DNA from: Candidatus Izemoplasma sp.
Lineage (GTDB): Bacteria > Bacillota_I > Bacilli_A > Izemoplasmatales > Izemoplasmataceae
Direction of reading: 5' to 3'
Assembly: GCA_018402725.1 (NCBI GenBank)
Contig: JAGYII010000006.1
Span: forward strand, 1-64,000
Length of the DNA stretch: 64,000 nucleotides
Below the pieces are notes generated by a model. The model saw only the letters and a list, made by a program, of their open reading frames with translations. It did not search any database and was not told where the DNA came from. Positions within the stretch are counted from its first letter, which is position 1. Each line of letters opens with the position of its first letter. Positions 56,228-64,000 of the stretch are shown piece by piece. A program made the position numbers and the translations under genes.

Positions 56228-57473
56228 TGCATGACATTATTATTATCGGCGGTGGCGCTGCTGGATTATCAGCGGCTAAAGAAGCCTATGACCCGGGTTT
56301 AAAGATACTTATCATCGAACGTGAAGCCCAACTTGGAGGCATTTTAAGACAATGCATCCATAATGGTTTTGGGATTCACAAATATAACTTAGAACTGACT
56401 GGACCTGAATATGCCCAAAAAACCCATCATCTTTTAGAAGGCTTAAATATCGAAGTCTTAATGCATTCAACCGTCGTTGATATCATTAAAGACGATCATT
56501 TCGAGTTAACGATCATGAATCCAACCGACGGTGAATTTAAATTAACGGCTAAAGCCATCATCATTGCGTCTGGGTGTTATGAGAAAACACGGAGTCAGAT
56601 ACTTCTTCCAGGTGACCGACCTGCCGGCATCATGAGCGCAGGCAATGCTCAACGTTATTTAAACTTGGACGGCTATATGGTCGGAAAGAAAGTCTTTATC
56701 TTAGGCAGTGGAGACATTGGACTCATCATGGCACGACGGATGACCTTAGAGGGGGCTGAAGTATTAGGCGTGGCAGAACTCATGCCTTATTCGAATGGCC
56801 TCACACGGAACATCGCTCAGTGCCTAGATGACTTTGATATTCCTTTATATCTCTCCCATACAATTACCGATATTGTGGGGAAAGATCGTTTAGAAAATAT
56901 CGTTATCAGTGAAGTCGATCACGCTTTTAATTCGATTCCAGGTACCGAAAAAACCTTCGAAGTCGATACCTTATTACTGTCCGTCGGACTGGTTCCAGAC
57001 ATTCAAATGTTTGAATCCTTACAGTTTCACACCTCCCCATTGCCGGGGCGGTCGTCGATCAGCATCTTCAAACCTCGGTCGATGGATGCTTTGCGTGCGG
57101 CAATGCTTTACACGTTCATGACCTTGTTGACTGGGTCAGTGAAGAAAGTGAAAAAGCCGGACGATATGCAAAAATGTATGTTAAAAATGAGCTCAAACCC
57201 TCCGCCCTTGAATCGGTGGAACCCGGTGAAAACGTCCGCTATGTCTTGCCTCAACGCTTTGATTATGAAAATCAAGATGAGACCGTTCAGTTTTCATTAA
57301 GAACGACCTTAAAAGCCGAAAAGGGAACCTTCAAAGTTTTTCAAGGGGAGACCTTGATTTATGAAAAAAAAGCGAGGCATCTTGCCCCGGCTGAAATGGA
57401 ACATATCAAAATCAACAAAGATCAATTGACGTCGCACGCCCCGATTCGGATTAGTTTAGAGGTGATGGTATGA
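56227..57473 (+). pseudogene. NAD(P)/FAD-dependent oxidoreductase of the glp cluster, frameshifted
   Basis: Starts 1 bp inside the glpO stop. FAD-binding IIIGGGAAGLSAAKEAYD, redox Cys in LRQCIHNGFG, ASGCYEKTRSQ, a second dinucleotide site IFILGSGDIGLIMARR-like region and LSVGLVPDIQMFE. Near 57045 the frame changes; the other frame continues AVVDQHLQTSVDGCFACGNA, then LHVHDLVDWVSEESEKAGRY, and runs to a stop at 57473. Adding one G in the GGGG run at about 57045-57050 restores a protein of about 415 aa. In Firmicutes this family sits between the GlpA-like dehydrogenase and a DUF1667 protein, as here. Confidence 0.82.
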
Positions 57474-57823
57474 GTGTAAAAAGCATGATTTGTATCGTCT
57501 GCCCTGTAGGGTGTCATATCGATGTCGATGAACAAAGTCTTGAAGTCACCGGCAACCGCTGCCCAAGAGGGGCCGTGTATGGTAAAAAAGAACTGACGGA
57601 CCCAAGACGAATGTTGACCACGACGGTCATTATCAACAGTCACCTTCAACGCCGCTTACCTGTAAAAACAACCGATGATATTCCTAAGGGTTTACTCTTT
57701 AAAGCGATGGAAGAAATTAATAAAATCACCGTAAAAGTGCCTGTACAATCTGGGGATATCTTGCTTAAAAACCTCTTAAACACCGGGGTTGATATCGTCT
57801 CAACGATGTCCTTAGAAATATAA
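57470..57823 (+). CDS. DUF1667 cysteine-rich redox partner protein
   Basis: 117 residues. CIVCPVGC at residues 8-15 and NRCPRGAVYG near 33 give four Cys, probably ligating an iron-sulfur cluster, followed by RMLTTTVII and VKTTDDIPK, typical of DUF1667. It overlaps the preceding oxidoreductase by 4 bp. The conserved triad suggests a three-subunit glycerol-3-phosphate oxidising complex like GlpABC, but the electron acceptor is unknown. Confidence 0.85.
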   Translation: MSVKSMICIVCPVGCHIDVDEQSLEVTGNRCPRGAVYGKKELTDPRRMLTTTVIINSHLQRRLPVKTTDDIPKGLLFKAMEEINKITVKVPVQSGDILLKNLLNTGVDIVSTMSLEI

Positions 57824-57853
57824 ATGGAGTCCATTTTGGACTCCATTTTTTTA
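57823..57853. terminator. Bidirectional terminator between the glp cluster and ggt
   Basis: AATGGAGTCCA/TGGACTCCATT stem followed by T's, between convergent genes. Confidence 0.9.
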
Positions 57854-57868
57854 ATTTACTTTAAAAAA

Positions 57869-59383
57869 TTAAAGAACTTCTATCGTCCCATCGCAGCGTT
57901 TTTCAGTCGCTCCTAAAAGGCCATCCTTTGTTCTTAATATAATTTGGCCCCGTCCAAAAAGGCCTACTTGGTCACTTACATTGACGTCGTGACCAGCCTT
58001 TTTTAAGGCCTCGATAGACGTTTTATTATACTCAGGTTCAACATCAAGTTTAAGGCCTTTATCGTAATGATATCGAGGAGCATCTAGCGCTTCTTGAATG
58101 TTCATTCCTTTTTGAAGGTGATTTAAAAAGACTTGATAGTGACCTTGGGGTTGCATGAAACCACCCATCACACCCAGAGGACCACTTCCCTCTGGCGTCT
58201 TGATGAAACCTGGCATCAACGTATGATAGGGTCTTTTTCCTGGGGCGTATTGGTTAGGGTGAGTTTTAAGTAAAAAGTTCGCCCCCCGGTTTTGGAAGGC
58301 AATCCCGGTTCCAGGCATGACGATGCCAGAACCATAACCCATGTAGTTACTTTGAATCAAAGACACCTGCATATTTAAGTCGCCCGTTGCTAAATACACC
58401 GTCCCATGATCATCCAAGAAAGGATCGGTGAAATCTTCAGCCATCTCGGTTATTTTCATGGCTTCCAAAATAGAATGATCAATGTCTAGATATTGCTCTA
58501 TTTCTGACGGACTCATCTCACCATGCATCACTGACTTCCCTGCAACAAAGGCGCGTTTTAAGCTTTCAATTTCATGGTGGAGAGAATCGTTTGTGTGCGT
58601 ATAAATACTTAACGCTTTTAAAGCGACCATGCCTTGTCCGTTGGGGGGAAGTTCATAGAGTTTGGCCCCGTAGGCTTCAACGGCTAAAGGCGTTTGCCAA
58701 ATGGCTTCGTGGGCCCTAAAGTCTTCTTCTTTTAAGTAGCCCCCATGCTCTTTAAAATAATTGACCATTTTATGCATTAAGTCACCCGTGTAAAATCCAT
58801 CGGGCTCTTTTGCAATTTCAGCCAAGGTCTTAGCATGATCTTTTAAGGTGTAAAGTTGGTCTAAATTTTGATTAAAAAAGGTGTCTAAAAAGGGTTTATG
58901 GATATCATCGGTGAGGACTTTTTGATAAATTGATTTAGCATGTTCCATGCTTTTTTTGACCGTAGGAGCCAACAAAAAACCTTCTCTAGCCAGAGTGATG
59001 GCAGGCTCAAATAAACGTTCAAATGGCAATCTTCCAAATCGCTCATGCAAGGTTTTCCAAAGTTTGATTGTCCCTGGGACCGTAATCGGTTTTAACCCGT
59101 AACGAGGCACTTGTCCGCTAGCACTAAAGGTTTCAAAAGAAAGGTTAAGCGGGCTTTTTCCAGAGGAGGATAACCCATAGATTTGATCGCCCACTGAAAC
59201 CATTGCGAACGCGTCTGAACCGATGCCATTTGAAGGGCTTTCTGTGACGGTGAGGGCGATCGCAGTCGCAATGGCGGCATCTACGGCATTGCCCCCTTGC
59301 TCAAAAATGAGCCTTCCGGCTTTGGCAGCGTGGGGTTCACTGGTTGCAACCATCGCCTGAGATGAATGAATAGGACCTCGCAT
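57869..59383 (-). CDS. Gamma-glutamyltransferase-like Ntn hydrolase (YwrD type)
   Basis: 504 residues. GGNAVDAAIATAIALTVTES and NGIGSDAFAMV start the family fold; the autoprocessing Thr is probably in DHGTVYLATGD, followed by SLIQSNYMGYGSGIVMPGTG and QNRGANF. It cleaves itself into two subunits and acts on gamma-glutamyl or acyl amide bonds. No signal peptide is visible, so it is likely cytosolic, as for YwrD-like members. Monocistronic. Confidence 0.88.
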   Translation of the reverse strand: MRGPIHSSQAMVATSEPHAAKAGRLIFEQGGNAVDAAIATAIALTVTESPSNGIGSDAFAMVSVGDQIYGLSSSGKSPLNLSFETFSASGQVPRYGLKPITVPGTIKLWKTLHERFGRLPFERLFEPAITLAREGFLLAPTVKKSMEHAKSIYQKVLTDDIHKPFLDTFFNQNLDQLYTLKDHAKTLAEIAKEPDGFYTGDLMHKMVNYFKEHGGYLKEEDFRAHEAIWQTPLAVEAYGAKLYELPPNGQGMVALKALSIYTHTNDSLHHEIESLKRAFVAGKSVMHGEMSPSEIEQYLDIDHSILEAMKITEMAEDFTDPFLDDHGTVYLATGDLNMQVSLIQSNYMGYGSGIVMPGTGIAFQNRGANFLLKTHPNQYAPGKRPYHTLMPGFIKTPEGSGPLGVMGGFMQPQGHYQVFLNHLQKGMNIQEALDAPRYHYDKGLKLDVEPEYNKTSIEALKKAGHDVNVSDQVGLFGRGQIILRTKDGLLGATEKRCDGTIEVL

Positions 59384-59404
59384 GCAAGCCTCCTTTGGAT
59401 TTTA

Positions 59405-59440
59405 TTTATAAAAAGTAGACACTCAACGCGTCTACTTCTT
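59405..59440 (-). terminator. Terminator after rpiB
   Basis: AAGTAGAC/GTCTACTT stem with a 9-base loop and T-rich sequence on the minus strand. Confidence 0.7.
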
Positions 59441-59454
59441 TGGGACTTCTTTTT

Positions 59455-59892
59455 TTATTTTTCAAATGATGTAATTTGATCGATGCGGGTTTGATGACGG
59501 CCACCTTCATACTTAGCATTTAAGTAAGCGTCCACAAGCATCTTCGCAAGCTCAACTCCAACGACGCGGGCTCCGAAACATAATACATTCGCATTGTTGT
59601 GTTTTTTGGCTGACATCGCTGAATAAGGATCGGCGACTGCAGCCGCCCGGATTCCTTCAAACTTGTTGGCGGCAATACTCATTCCGATGCCCGTTCCACA
59701 AATGAGAATCCCGGACTCTACTTTATTTGATTGAATCCGTTCAGCCACTTCTTTAGCGTACAAAGGATAATCCGTGGAGGCCTCAGAATAAGACCCAATA
59801 TCTTCCACGGTGTGGCCTAAACTCGTGAGATAATTCTTAATATCTGATTTTAATTCAATGGCAGCGTGGTCGCCCCCAATGGCTATTTTCAT
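59455..59892 (-). CDS. rpiB: Ribose-5-phosphate isomerase B
   Basis: 145 residues. GGDHAAIELKSDIKNYL at the N-terminus, catalytic Cys in GILICGTGIGMSIAANK, and NANVLCFGARVVG. It interconverts ribose 5-phosphate and ribulose 5-phosphate. It lies 23 bp after ndk on the same strand and could use ribose 5-phosphate from PsuG (8074). Confidence 0.95.
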   Translation of the reverse strand: MKIAIGGDHAAIELKSDIKNYLTSLGHTVEDIGSYSEASTDYPLYAKEVAERIQSNKVESGILICGTGIGMSIAANKFEGIRAAAVADPYSAMSAKKHNNANVLCFGARVVGVELAKMLVDAYLNAKYEGGRHQTRIDQITSFEK

Positions 59893-59915
59893 GATTTTCT
59901 CCTGATGATTTCGGT

Positions 59916-60398
59916 TTAGAAATCAAAATCAAAGGCACTTAAGATGCCTTCGTTTTCAAACCAAAGGGCTCTTTCTTTAAAGTAAGAAGGTTCATCGCCA
60001 CTTGCGTGCATGAGGTTTCTGATCACTCGGTTTTCTTTTTGGGCTTCTTCATAAGAGTCTGCCCCATAACGACCCCGAATCGTGTTTGAACTAGCAAGGG
60101 CCGGATTGGTCGCTCCAAGAAGATCTCGAAAACGCTGAACCGTATCAGGATGACCGTCTTCAAGTTCTAGACACTCAATTTCTTGACCCACAAATTCTTT
60201 TTCAATCGCAGTGATAAAGTCATGTGATTTAAGGCGCTCAATCACTTCTAAATAGTGGGTCAAAATTAAATCACGGGTTACTTTCACTTTAGTCTTATCG
60301 ACCACAGTAAAACCGGCGTCTTCGATCATTTGTAAGACATTGCCTTTGAGTTTACGATCGATTGTGTCGGGTTTGAAAAAAACAAATGTTTTTGCCAT
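59916..60398 (-). CDS. ndk: Nucleoside diphosphate kinase
   Basis: 160 residues. KTFVFFKPDTIDRKLKGNVL at the N-terminus, ASSNTIRGRYGADS, and the phosphorylated His in NLMHASGDEP. The motif around the His carries an extra Gly compared with NxxHxSD, as in some bacterial branches. It balances nucleoside triphosphate pools. Followed by rpiB. Confidence 0.93.
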   Translation of the reverse strand: MAKTFVFFKPDTIDRKLKGNVLQMIEDAGFTVVDKTKVKVTRDLILTHYLEVIERLKSHDFITAIEKEFVGQEIECLELEDGHPDTVQRFRDLLGATNPALASSNTIRGRYGADSYEEAQKENRVIRNLMHASGDEPSYFKERALWFENEGILSAFDFDF

Positions 60399-60505
60399 AA
60401 AGGCCTCCTTTGAATCTATTTTTTAATTGTTAATTTTCGTTAAGGTTTATCCTAATTTCTACAACTTTATTTTATCATAAATTTAAGCAAATATAAGGAG
60501 ATACG

Positions 60506-60955
60506 ATGGTAAAAGTATTATTTGTATGTATCCATAACTCAGCACGGAGTCAAATGGCCGAAGCCTTCTTAAATCGTTTAGGAGAAGGATTATTTCTTGC
60601 AGAGAGTGCTGGCCTTGAAGCCGGGACCTTAAATCCTTTTGTGGTCAAGGCCATGGCTGAAATTGATTATGACTTATCAAAGAATCAAACTAAGTCGGTT
60701 TTTGACTTTTATCAACAAGGTCGCACCTATCAAGCGGTGGTCAAGGTCTGTGATCAGATTAACGGGGAACGTTGCCCCATCTTCCCACAAACCTTAATTA
60801 ACGAAAATTGGAACTTAGAAGATCCTTCCGCGATTCAAGGCGATGATCAAGCTAAACTCCATAGAACCCGGGAAATTAGGGATCAGATTCAAGAAAGAGT
60901 CCATGAATTTATTAAGATGCATCATGCATTCGCCTTAAAAAGAAAAGACGCTTAA
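60506..60955 (+). CDS. Low-molecular-weight phosphatase/arsenate reductase
   Basis: 149 residues. P-loop CIHNSARS (Cys-x5-Arg) near residue 8 and a later Cys pair (VCDQINGERCP) like the redox Cys of thioredoxin-linked ArsC, although the spacing is one residue longer than in the usual enzyme. No arsenite exporter or ArsR is adjacent, so a phosphotyrosine phosphatase role is possible. Confidence 0.78.
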   Translation: MVKVLFVCIHNSARSQMAEAFLNRLGEGLFLAESAGLEAGTLNPFVVKAMAEIDYDLSKNQTKSVFDFYQQGRTYQAVVKVCDQINGERCPIFPQTLINENWNLEDPSAIQGDDQAKLHRTREIRDQIQERVHEFIKMHHAFALKRKDA

Positions 60956-60969
60956 AAGCGTCTTTTTTT
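60943..60969 (+). terminator. Terminator after the arsenate-reductase-like gene
   Basis: AAAAGACGCT/AGCGTCTTTT stem and T run, overlapping the stop codon region. Confidence 0.85.
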
Positions 60970-60975
60970 TGCCTT

Positions 60976-61003
60976 TTGAACGCCTTTTTGATATGCTTAC
61001 TAT
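60976..61003 (+). promoter_or_regulatory. Promoter of the HMG-CoA reductase/synthase operon
   Basis: TTGAAC (60976-60981), 16-base spacer, TACTAT (60998-61003), about 33 bp before the ATG. Confidence 0.5.
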
Positions 61004-61035
61004 GTCTTAACATTCCATTAACAAAGTGAGTCTAT

Positions 61036-62070
61036 ATGTCAGACAATTTTACTACTCAAGTCCCCTCACGCATCGTTGGGCCCTTTCAATTTAAAGCGCT
61101 TAACGGGCTTTCTTTTAAAGAAGTCGATCAATCGATCAAGGTGCCTTTAGCTACCTATGAAACCACGCTTTTTCCATCGGTCTCGAGGGGAGCTAAACTA
61201 TCAAGACTCACCGATAATTTAACTTCAACACTTCTATCAGATGGAATGACGCGTTCTTTAATGATTGAATCATCTTCTGTTGCTGAATCTATAAAAGTCG
61301 TTGAATATGTTAAAAATAATATTCCTAAAATTCAAAAAGAAATCGTTGCTAAACATTCAAAACATGCTCAACTTTTAAAAGTAGACGAAGCCTTAGTTGG
61401 CACCCTTTTATACCTACGTTTTTATTTTTCTACTGGCAATGCATCCGGACATAACATGAGTACTTTTGCGGTGGATCAAATCTCTGAACACCTTCTGGCT
61501 TTATTTCCAGCGGTCAAATATTTGTCTTTATCTGGGAATTACTGTACGGATAAAAAAGTCTCTGCAGTGAACCGTATCTTAGGACGCGGCAAACATGTTA
61601 TCAGTGAAATCACCCTTCCTAGAGAGATGGTTGAAACGCATTTAAAATCGACGCCTGAAGCGATGGTCGATTTGCACATTAAGAAAAATTTGATTGGTAG
61701 TATTATCAGTGGGGGCTTACTCACTGGCAATGCCCATTATGCCAACATGCTCTTAGCAACTTACTTAGCAACCGGTCAAGACGCTGCCAACATCGTTGAA
61801 GGCTCTCAGGGGATTACCCATCTCGAAGTTAAAAATGATCACCTTTATATGAGTGTCAACATCCCCAATATTATTGTTGGAACGGTGGGACACGGGAAAG
61901 AAGCCTTTAAATCTCATTTTGAAATGATGGGCTGCGCAGGACCTGAGGGCAGCGAAAAATTAGCACTTATTATTGGCGGAGTCGTTTTAGCCGGTGAATT
62001 ATCACTCCTAGCGGCCCTCACAAATCAGCACGAACTTGTTAAAAGTCATCAAGCATTTGAAAGAAGGTAA
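61036..62070 (+). CDS. mvaA: Hydroxymethylglutaryl-CoA reductase
   Basis: 344 residues. Catalytic residues seem intact: Glu in VPLATYETTLFPSVSRG, Lys in SGNYCTDKKVSAVN, Asp in TGQDAANIVEG and His in LVKSHQAF. The SGNYCTDKK motif is class-I-like, but the protein is compact, and the cofactor loop usually written GDAMGMNM reads GNASGHNM. It reduces HMG-CoA to mevalonate. HMG-CoA synthase starts 4 bp after it, so synthase and reductase are translated together and feed the mvk operon at 27.5 kb. Confidence 0.92.
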   Translation: MSDNFTTQVPSRIVGPFQFKALNGLSFKEVDQSIKVPLATYETTLFPSVSRGAKLSRLTDNLTSTLLSDGMTRSLMIESSSVAESIKVVEYVKNNIPKIQKEIVAKHSKHAQLLKVDEALVGTLLYLRFYFSTGNASGHNMSTFAVDQISEHLLALFPAVKYLSLSGNYCTDKKVSAVNRILGRGKHVISEITLPREMVETHLKSTPEAMVDLHIKKNLIGSIISGGLLTGNAHYANMLLATYLATGQDAANIVEGSQGITHLEVKNDHLYMSVNIPNIIVGTVGHGKEAFKSHFEMMGCAGPEGSEKLALIIGGVVLAGELSLLAALTNQHELVKSHQAFERR

Positions 62071-62074
62071 GGGC

Positions 62075-63181
62075 ATGACCGTAGGGATTGACCGCATCAA
62101 TTATTATGTTCCTAAAACCTATTTAGATTTAGAAACCTTAGCCGCCGCAAGAAATGTGGATGTGGCGAAGTATAAGCGCGGCATCGGCCAAGAAAAAATG
62201 AGTATTCCTGACCTCCACGAAGATATCGTTACCATGGCCGCCGAAGCCAGTGCCCCAATCATCGATAATCCGGATCAGATTGATATGGTATTTTTTGCGA
62301 CGGAATCTGGCGTCGATTTTTCGAAAGCCGCCGGGATTTATCTTCATAAATTATTAAATCTCAAACCCACGGTTAAAGTCATTGAACTTAAACAAGCTTG
62401 TTACGCACTCACCTCAGCCCTTCATCTAGCGATTGATTATGTCAAAAATCATCCTGGCCAAAAGGCCTTAGTCGTCTCATCAGATGTAGCATGGTATGGC
62501 TTTAATACGCCTGGTGAAGTCACTCAAGGCGCCGGCGCGATTGCGATGATGATTTCTGAAAACCCGCGTTTAGCCACCGTAACTCCAGGAGTCACTTATA
62601 CGTCTGATGTGCCTGATTTTTACCGGCCTAATACGATGGACGTTCCTGTCGTCGATGGTAAGTTTTCAATTGATTGTTACTTAGAAGCGCTCAAAGAAAC
62701 TTTCCAAGCAGGCGACTATCCGTATGTATGCTTCCATATGCCTTTTGCGAAGATGGCGGATAAGGCTAATGCCAGTTTAACTTCTTCTAAGATGGATGAA
62801 GACCAGCTTGCAGTGATTAAATCGGTATCCAAAGAAATTGGTAATATTTATAACGGATCGTTGTACCTTGCTTTAATTGGAGTCTTGATTCATCACCCTC
62901 AAGGACTCGAAGGTAAAACCATTGGGATGTTTTCATACGGATCAGGGTCCATTGGTGAATTTTATACGCTCACTTTGACGCCTCGATATGCCTCAGTGAA
63001 TCCAGTCGATCGTTATTTAAAAGGTCTCAGTGAAAGAAAATCATTATCGATTGAGGCCTACGAAAAAGCGATGAATCATTATGTTAAACGTGAACATTCC
63101 CTAGATTATCAAGCTCCTCTATCTCAAGGATTTGCGTTAGTCGCCATTGAAAAAGGACACCGTATATACAAAGCCAAATAA
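62075..63181 (+). CDS. mvaS: Hydroxymethylglutaryl-CoA synthase
   Basis: 368 residues. Thiolase fold with catalytic Glu in FFATESGVDFSKAAG, nucleophile Cys in ELKQACYALTSAL and His in VCFHMPFAKMADKA. It condenses acetyl-CoA with acetoacetyl-CoA. I use the ATG at 62075, with AAGG ahead, not an earlier start inside mvaA. The acetoacetyl-CoA thiolase for the first step is not in this window. Confidence 0.95.
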   Translation: MTVGIDRINYYVPKTYLDLETLAAARNVDVAKYKRGIGQEKMSIPDLHEDIVTMAAEASAPIIDNPDQIDMVFFATESGVDFSKAAGIYLHKLLNLKPTVKVIELKQACYALTSALHLAIDYVKNHPGQKALVVSSDVAWYGFNTPGEVTQGAGAIAMMISENPRLATVTPGVTYTSDVPDFYRPNTMDVPVVDGKFSIDCYLEALKETFQAGDYPYVCFHMPFAKMADKANASLTSSKMDEDQLAVIKSVSKEIGNIYNGSLYLALIGVLIHHPQGLEGKTIGMFSYGSGSIGEFYTLTLTPRYASVNPVDRYLKGLSERKSLSIEAYEKAMNHYVKREHSLDYQAPLSQGFALVAIEKGHRIYKAK

Positions 63182-63209
63182 AGAGGGCCTCCCAGGCCTC
63201 TTTTTTTAC
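63181..63209 (+). terminator. Terminator after mvaS
   Basis: AGAGG-GCCT/AGGCCTCT stem with a bulged G, then eight T. Confidence 0.8.
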
Positions 63210-63230
63210 TAAAATTTAACAAGACGCATC

Positions 63231-63258
63231 TTGAAAAGGCTTACATTAATGGTATACT
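63231..63258 (+). promoter_or_regulatory. Promoter of the dha operon
   Basis: TTGAAA (63231-63236), 16-base spacer, TATACT (63253-63258), about 110 bp before dhaK. Confidence 0.65.
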
Positions 63259-63264
63259 ATGAGT

Positions 63265-63345
63265 AACTTAATGAAGTGAATCAGACCTAGAGATGGTTTC
63301 AATGTCCCGATGAGGATTTTAAACGTTTCAAGGTCTTTTCATTCC
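63265..63345 (+). promoter_or_regulatory. Structured leader upstream of dhaK
   Basis: An approximately 105-nt leader. GAAT...GACCT (63278-63289 region) pairs with AGGTC...ATTC (63331-63343 region). Inside are GTTT/AAAC and TCC/GGA helices, and TTTT follows the AGGTC arm. TTTTAAACGTTTCA (63317-63330) is a weak cre resemblance (two mismatches). It could be an antitermination or other RNA control element. I cannot assign it to a known riboswitch class. Confidence 0.4.
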
Positions 63346-63370
63346 AAAATTTAAAAGGAGGCTTTTTTTC

Positions 63371-64000
63371 ATGAAGAAAATTATCAATGCACCCAAAGAT
63401 GTCGTGGAACAAATGATGAACGGAATGGCGCATGCCCATTCAAACTTGGTTCACCGGGTTGGAAATTCCCGCGTCATGGCCCGGAACTATAAAGGCGCCG
63501 GTAAAGTCGGCATCATTAGTGGGGGCGGTTCGGGTCATGAGCCTACCCATGCAGGGTTTGTTGGAAAAGGCATGTTATCAGCGGCGATATTTGGGGATGT
63601 CTTTACCTCTCCCACGCCAGATCAAGTCTATGAAGCGATAAAAGCAGCCGATCAAGGGGCAGGGGTTTTCATGGTCATTAAAAATTATACCGGAGACGTC
63701 TTGAACTTTGAAATGGCCAAAGAAATGGCTGAAGCGGATGGCATCGAAGTCGAATACACAATCACTAAAGATGATGTATCGGGTGGTGAAAGTACCTATT
63801 CTGATGGTCGACGCGGCGTAGCGGGTACCGTCTTTATGCATAAAATTTTAGGTTATCACGCTGAACTTGGAGCAAGCCTATCTGATCTTAAAGATATCGC
63901 CGAAAAAGTGAATCCTAATTTAGCAACGATGGGGCTTGCATTAGCACCCGCAACCGTTCCTGAACAAGGAAAACCGGGCTTCCAATTAGGCGAAAATGAA
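63371..64000 (+). CDS. dhaK: Dihydroxyacetone kinase subunit DhaK (partial)
   Basis: 210 codons are visible and the frame runs off the right edge. KKIINAPKDVVEQMMNGMAH at the N-terminus, SGGGSGHEPTHAGFVGKGML (phosphate and substrate loop with His), FGDVFTSPTPDQV, IKNYTGDVLNFEMA and PGFQLGENE are DhaK hallmarks. The His that forms the covalent bond to dihydroxyacetone (about residue 218 in other DhaK) lies just past the edge. AAAAGGAGG sits nine bases before the ATG. Either PTS-fed (DhaM) or ATP-fed (DhaKL) forms are possible; the next genes would decide. Confidence 0.95.
   Translation, partial: MKKIINAPKDVVEQMMNGMAHAHSNLVHRVGNSRVMARNYKGAGKVGIISGGGSGHEPTHAGFVGKGMLSAAIFGDVFTSPTPDQVYEAIKAADQGAGVFMVIKNYTGDVLNFEMAKEMAEADGIEVEYTITKDDVSGGESTYSDGRRGVAGTVFMHKILGYHAELGASLSDLKDIAEKVNPNLATMGLALAPATVPEQGKPGFQLGENE

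Noticed and set aside
57174-57473. Separate 99-aa protein
   Set aside because: Its frame extends upstream as the C-terminus of the preceding oxidoreductase after a one-base shift.
63317-63330. cre site in the dhaK leader
   Set aside because: Two mismatches to consensus and no good symmetry. Kept only as a remark in the leader entry.
63265-63345. Known riboswitch class (for example T-box, TPP or glycine)
   Set aside because: I could not find the conserved cores of these classes in the leader.

Overview
The window looks like a chromosome segment of a Gram-positive-type, single-membrane bacterium. It carries several lipoproteins (869, 5411, 13725, 24814, 38839) and no outer-membrane genes. TGA is read as stop and Trp is TGG, so classical mycoplasma recoding is excluded. 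A mevalonate route, GlpP antitermination, a PtsI/GlpK pair, polyphosphate enzymes and an Mrp-type antiporter would fit a free-living relative of the Mollicutes (Acholeplasma/Izemoplasma/Haloplasma-like) or a basal Firmicute. That placement is inference; no rRNA or other marker is present. Density is high, operons overlap by 1-40 bp, and I see no insertion sequence, prophage or CRISPR array.

Layout. 1-8 kb: PH-domain protein, guanylate-kinase-like protein, Ig-like/S41-peptidase lipoprotein, MacB-type ABC exporter with a cytochrome-b5-like lipoprotein, and a GNAT/RLAN/ATP-grasp fusion. 8-16.3 kb (minus): mscS-psuK-psuG; znuA-znuC-znuB-zur with a candidate Zur operator; a DinG/XPD-like helicase fused to a PD-(D/E)XK nuclease. 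16.4-23.6 kb (plus): CRY-DASH and Fe-S (6-4) photolyases in tandem, an M20 peptidase, then ppx and ppk. 23.6-26.5 kb: FAS1 lipoprotein, HAD phosphatase, sugar kinase, tRNA-Arg(CCG). 26.6-32 kb: ADP-ribosylglycohydrolase-like protein, then mvk-mvaD-pmk-fni. 32-35.7 kb: DJ-1 protein, DMT transporter, amidase, tRNA-Ala(GGC), udk. 35.7-45 kb (minus): glycine-betaine ABC transporter and a nine-gene Mrp/Mbh-type antiporter operon. 45-50.5 kb: SDR, copZ-like protein, ptsI, MORN protein, VOC dioxygenase, UMF1 transporter. 51.6-57.8 kb: glycerol regulon glpF-glpK-glpP-glpO plus two accessory redox genes. 57.8-64 kb: GGT, rpiB, ndk, arsenate-reductase-like protein, HMG-CoA reductase and synthase, and the start of dhaK.

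How it fits together. Between the two mevalonate loci every step from acetoacetyl-CoA to IPP/DMAPP is encoded except the thiolase. Glycerol enters through GlpF and is phosphorylated by GlpK. GlpK keeps the His that HPr phosphorylates, and ptsI lies 5 kb away. The glpF leader combines a strong promoter, a near-consensus cre site inside it and a long terminator-like hairpin suited to GlpP, which is encoded in the same cluster.

Caution. Reading frames are broken in 50.48-51.31 kb (UMF1 tail and a zinc-dependent phospholipase C-like gene with many lesions) and at about 55.45 and 57.05 kb (two glp redox genes). Several of these are repaired by one base, often in a homopolymer. They may be consensus errors rather than true pseudogenes.
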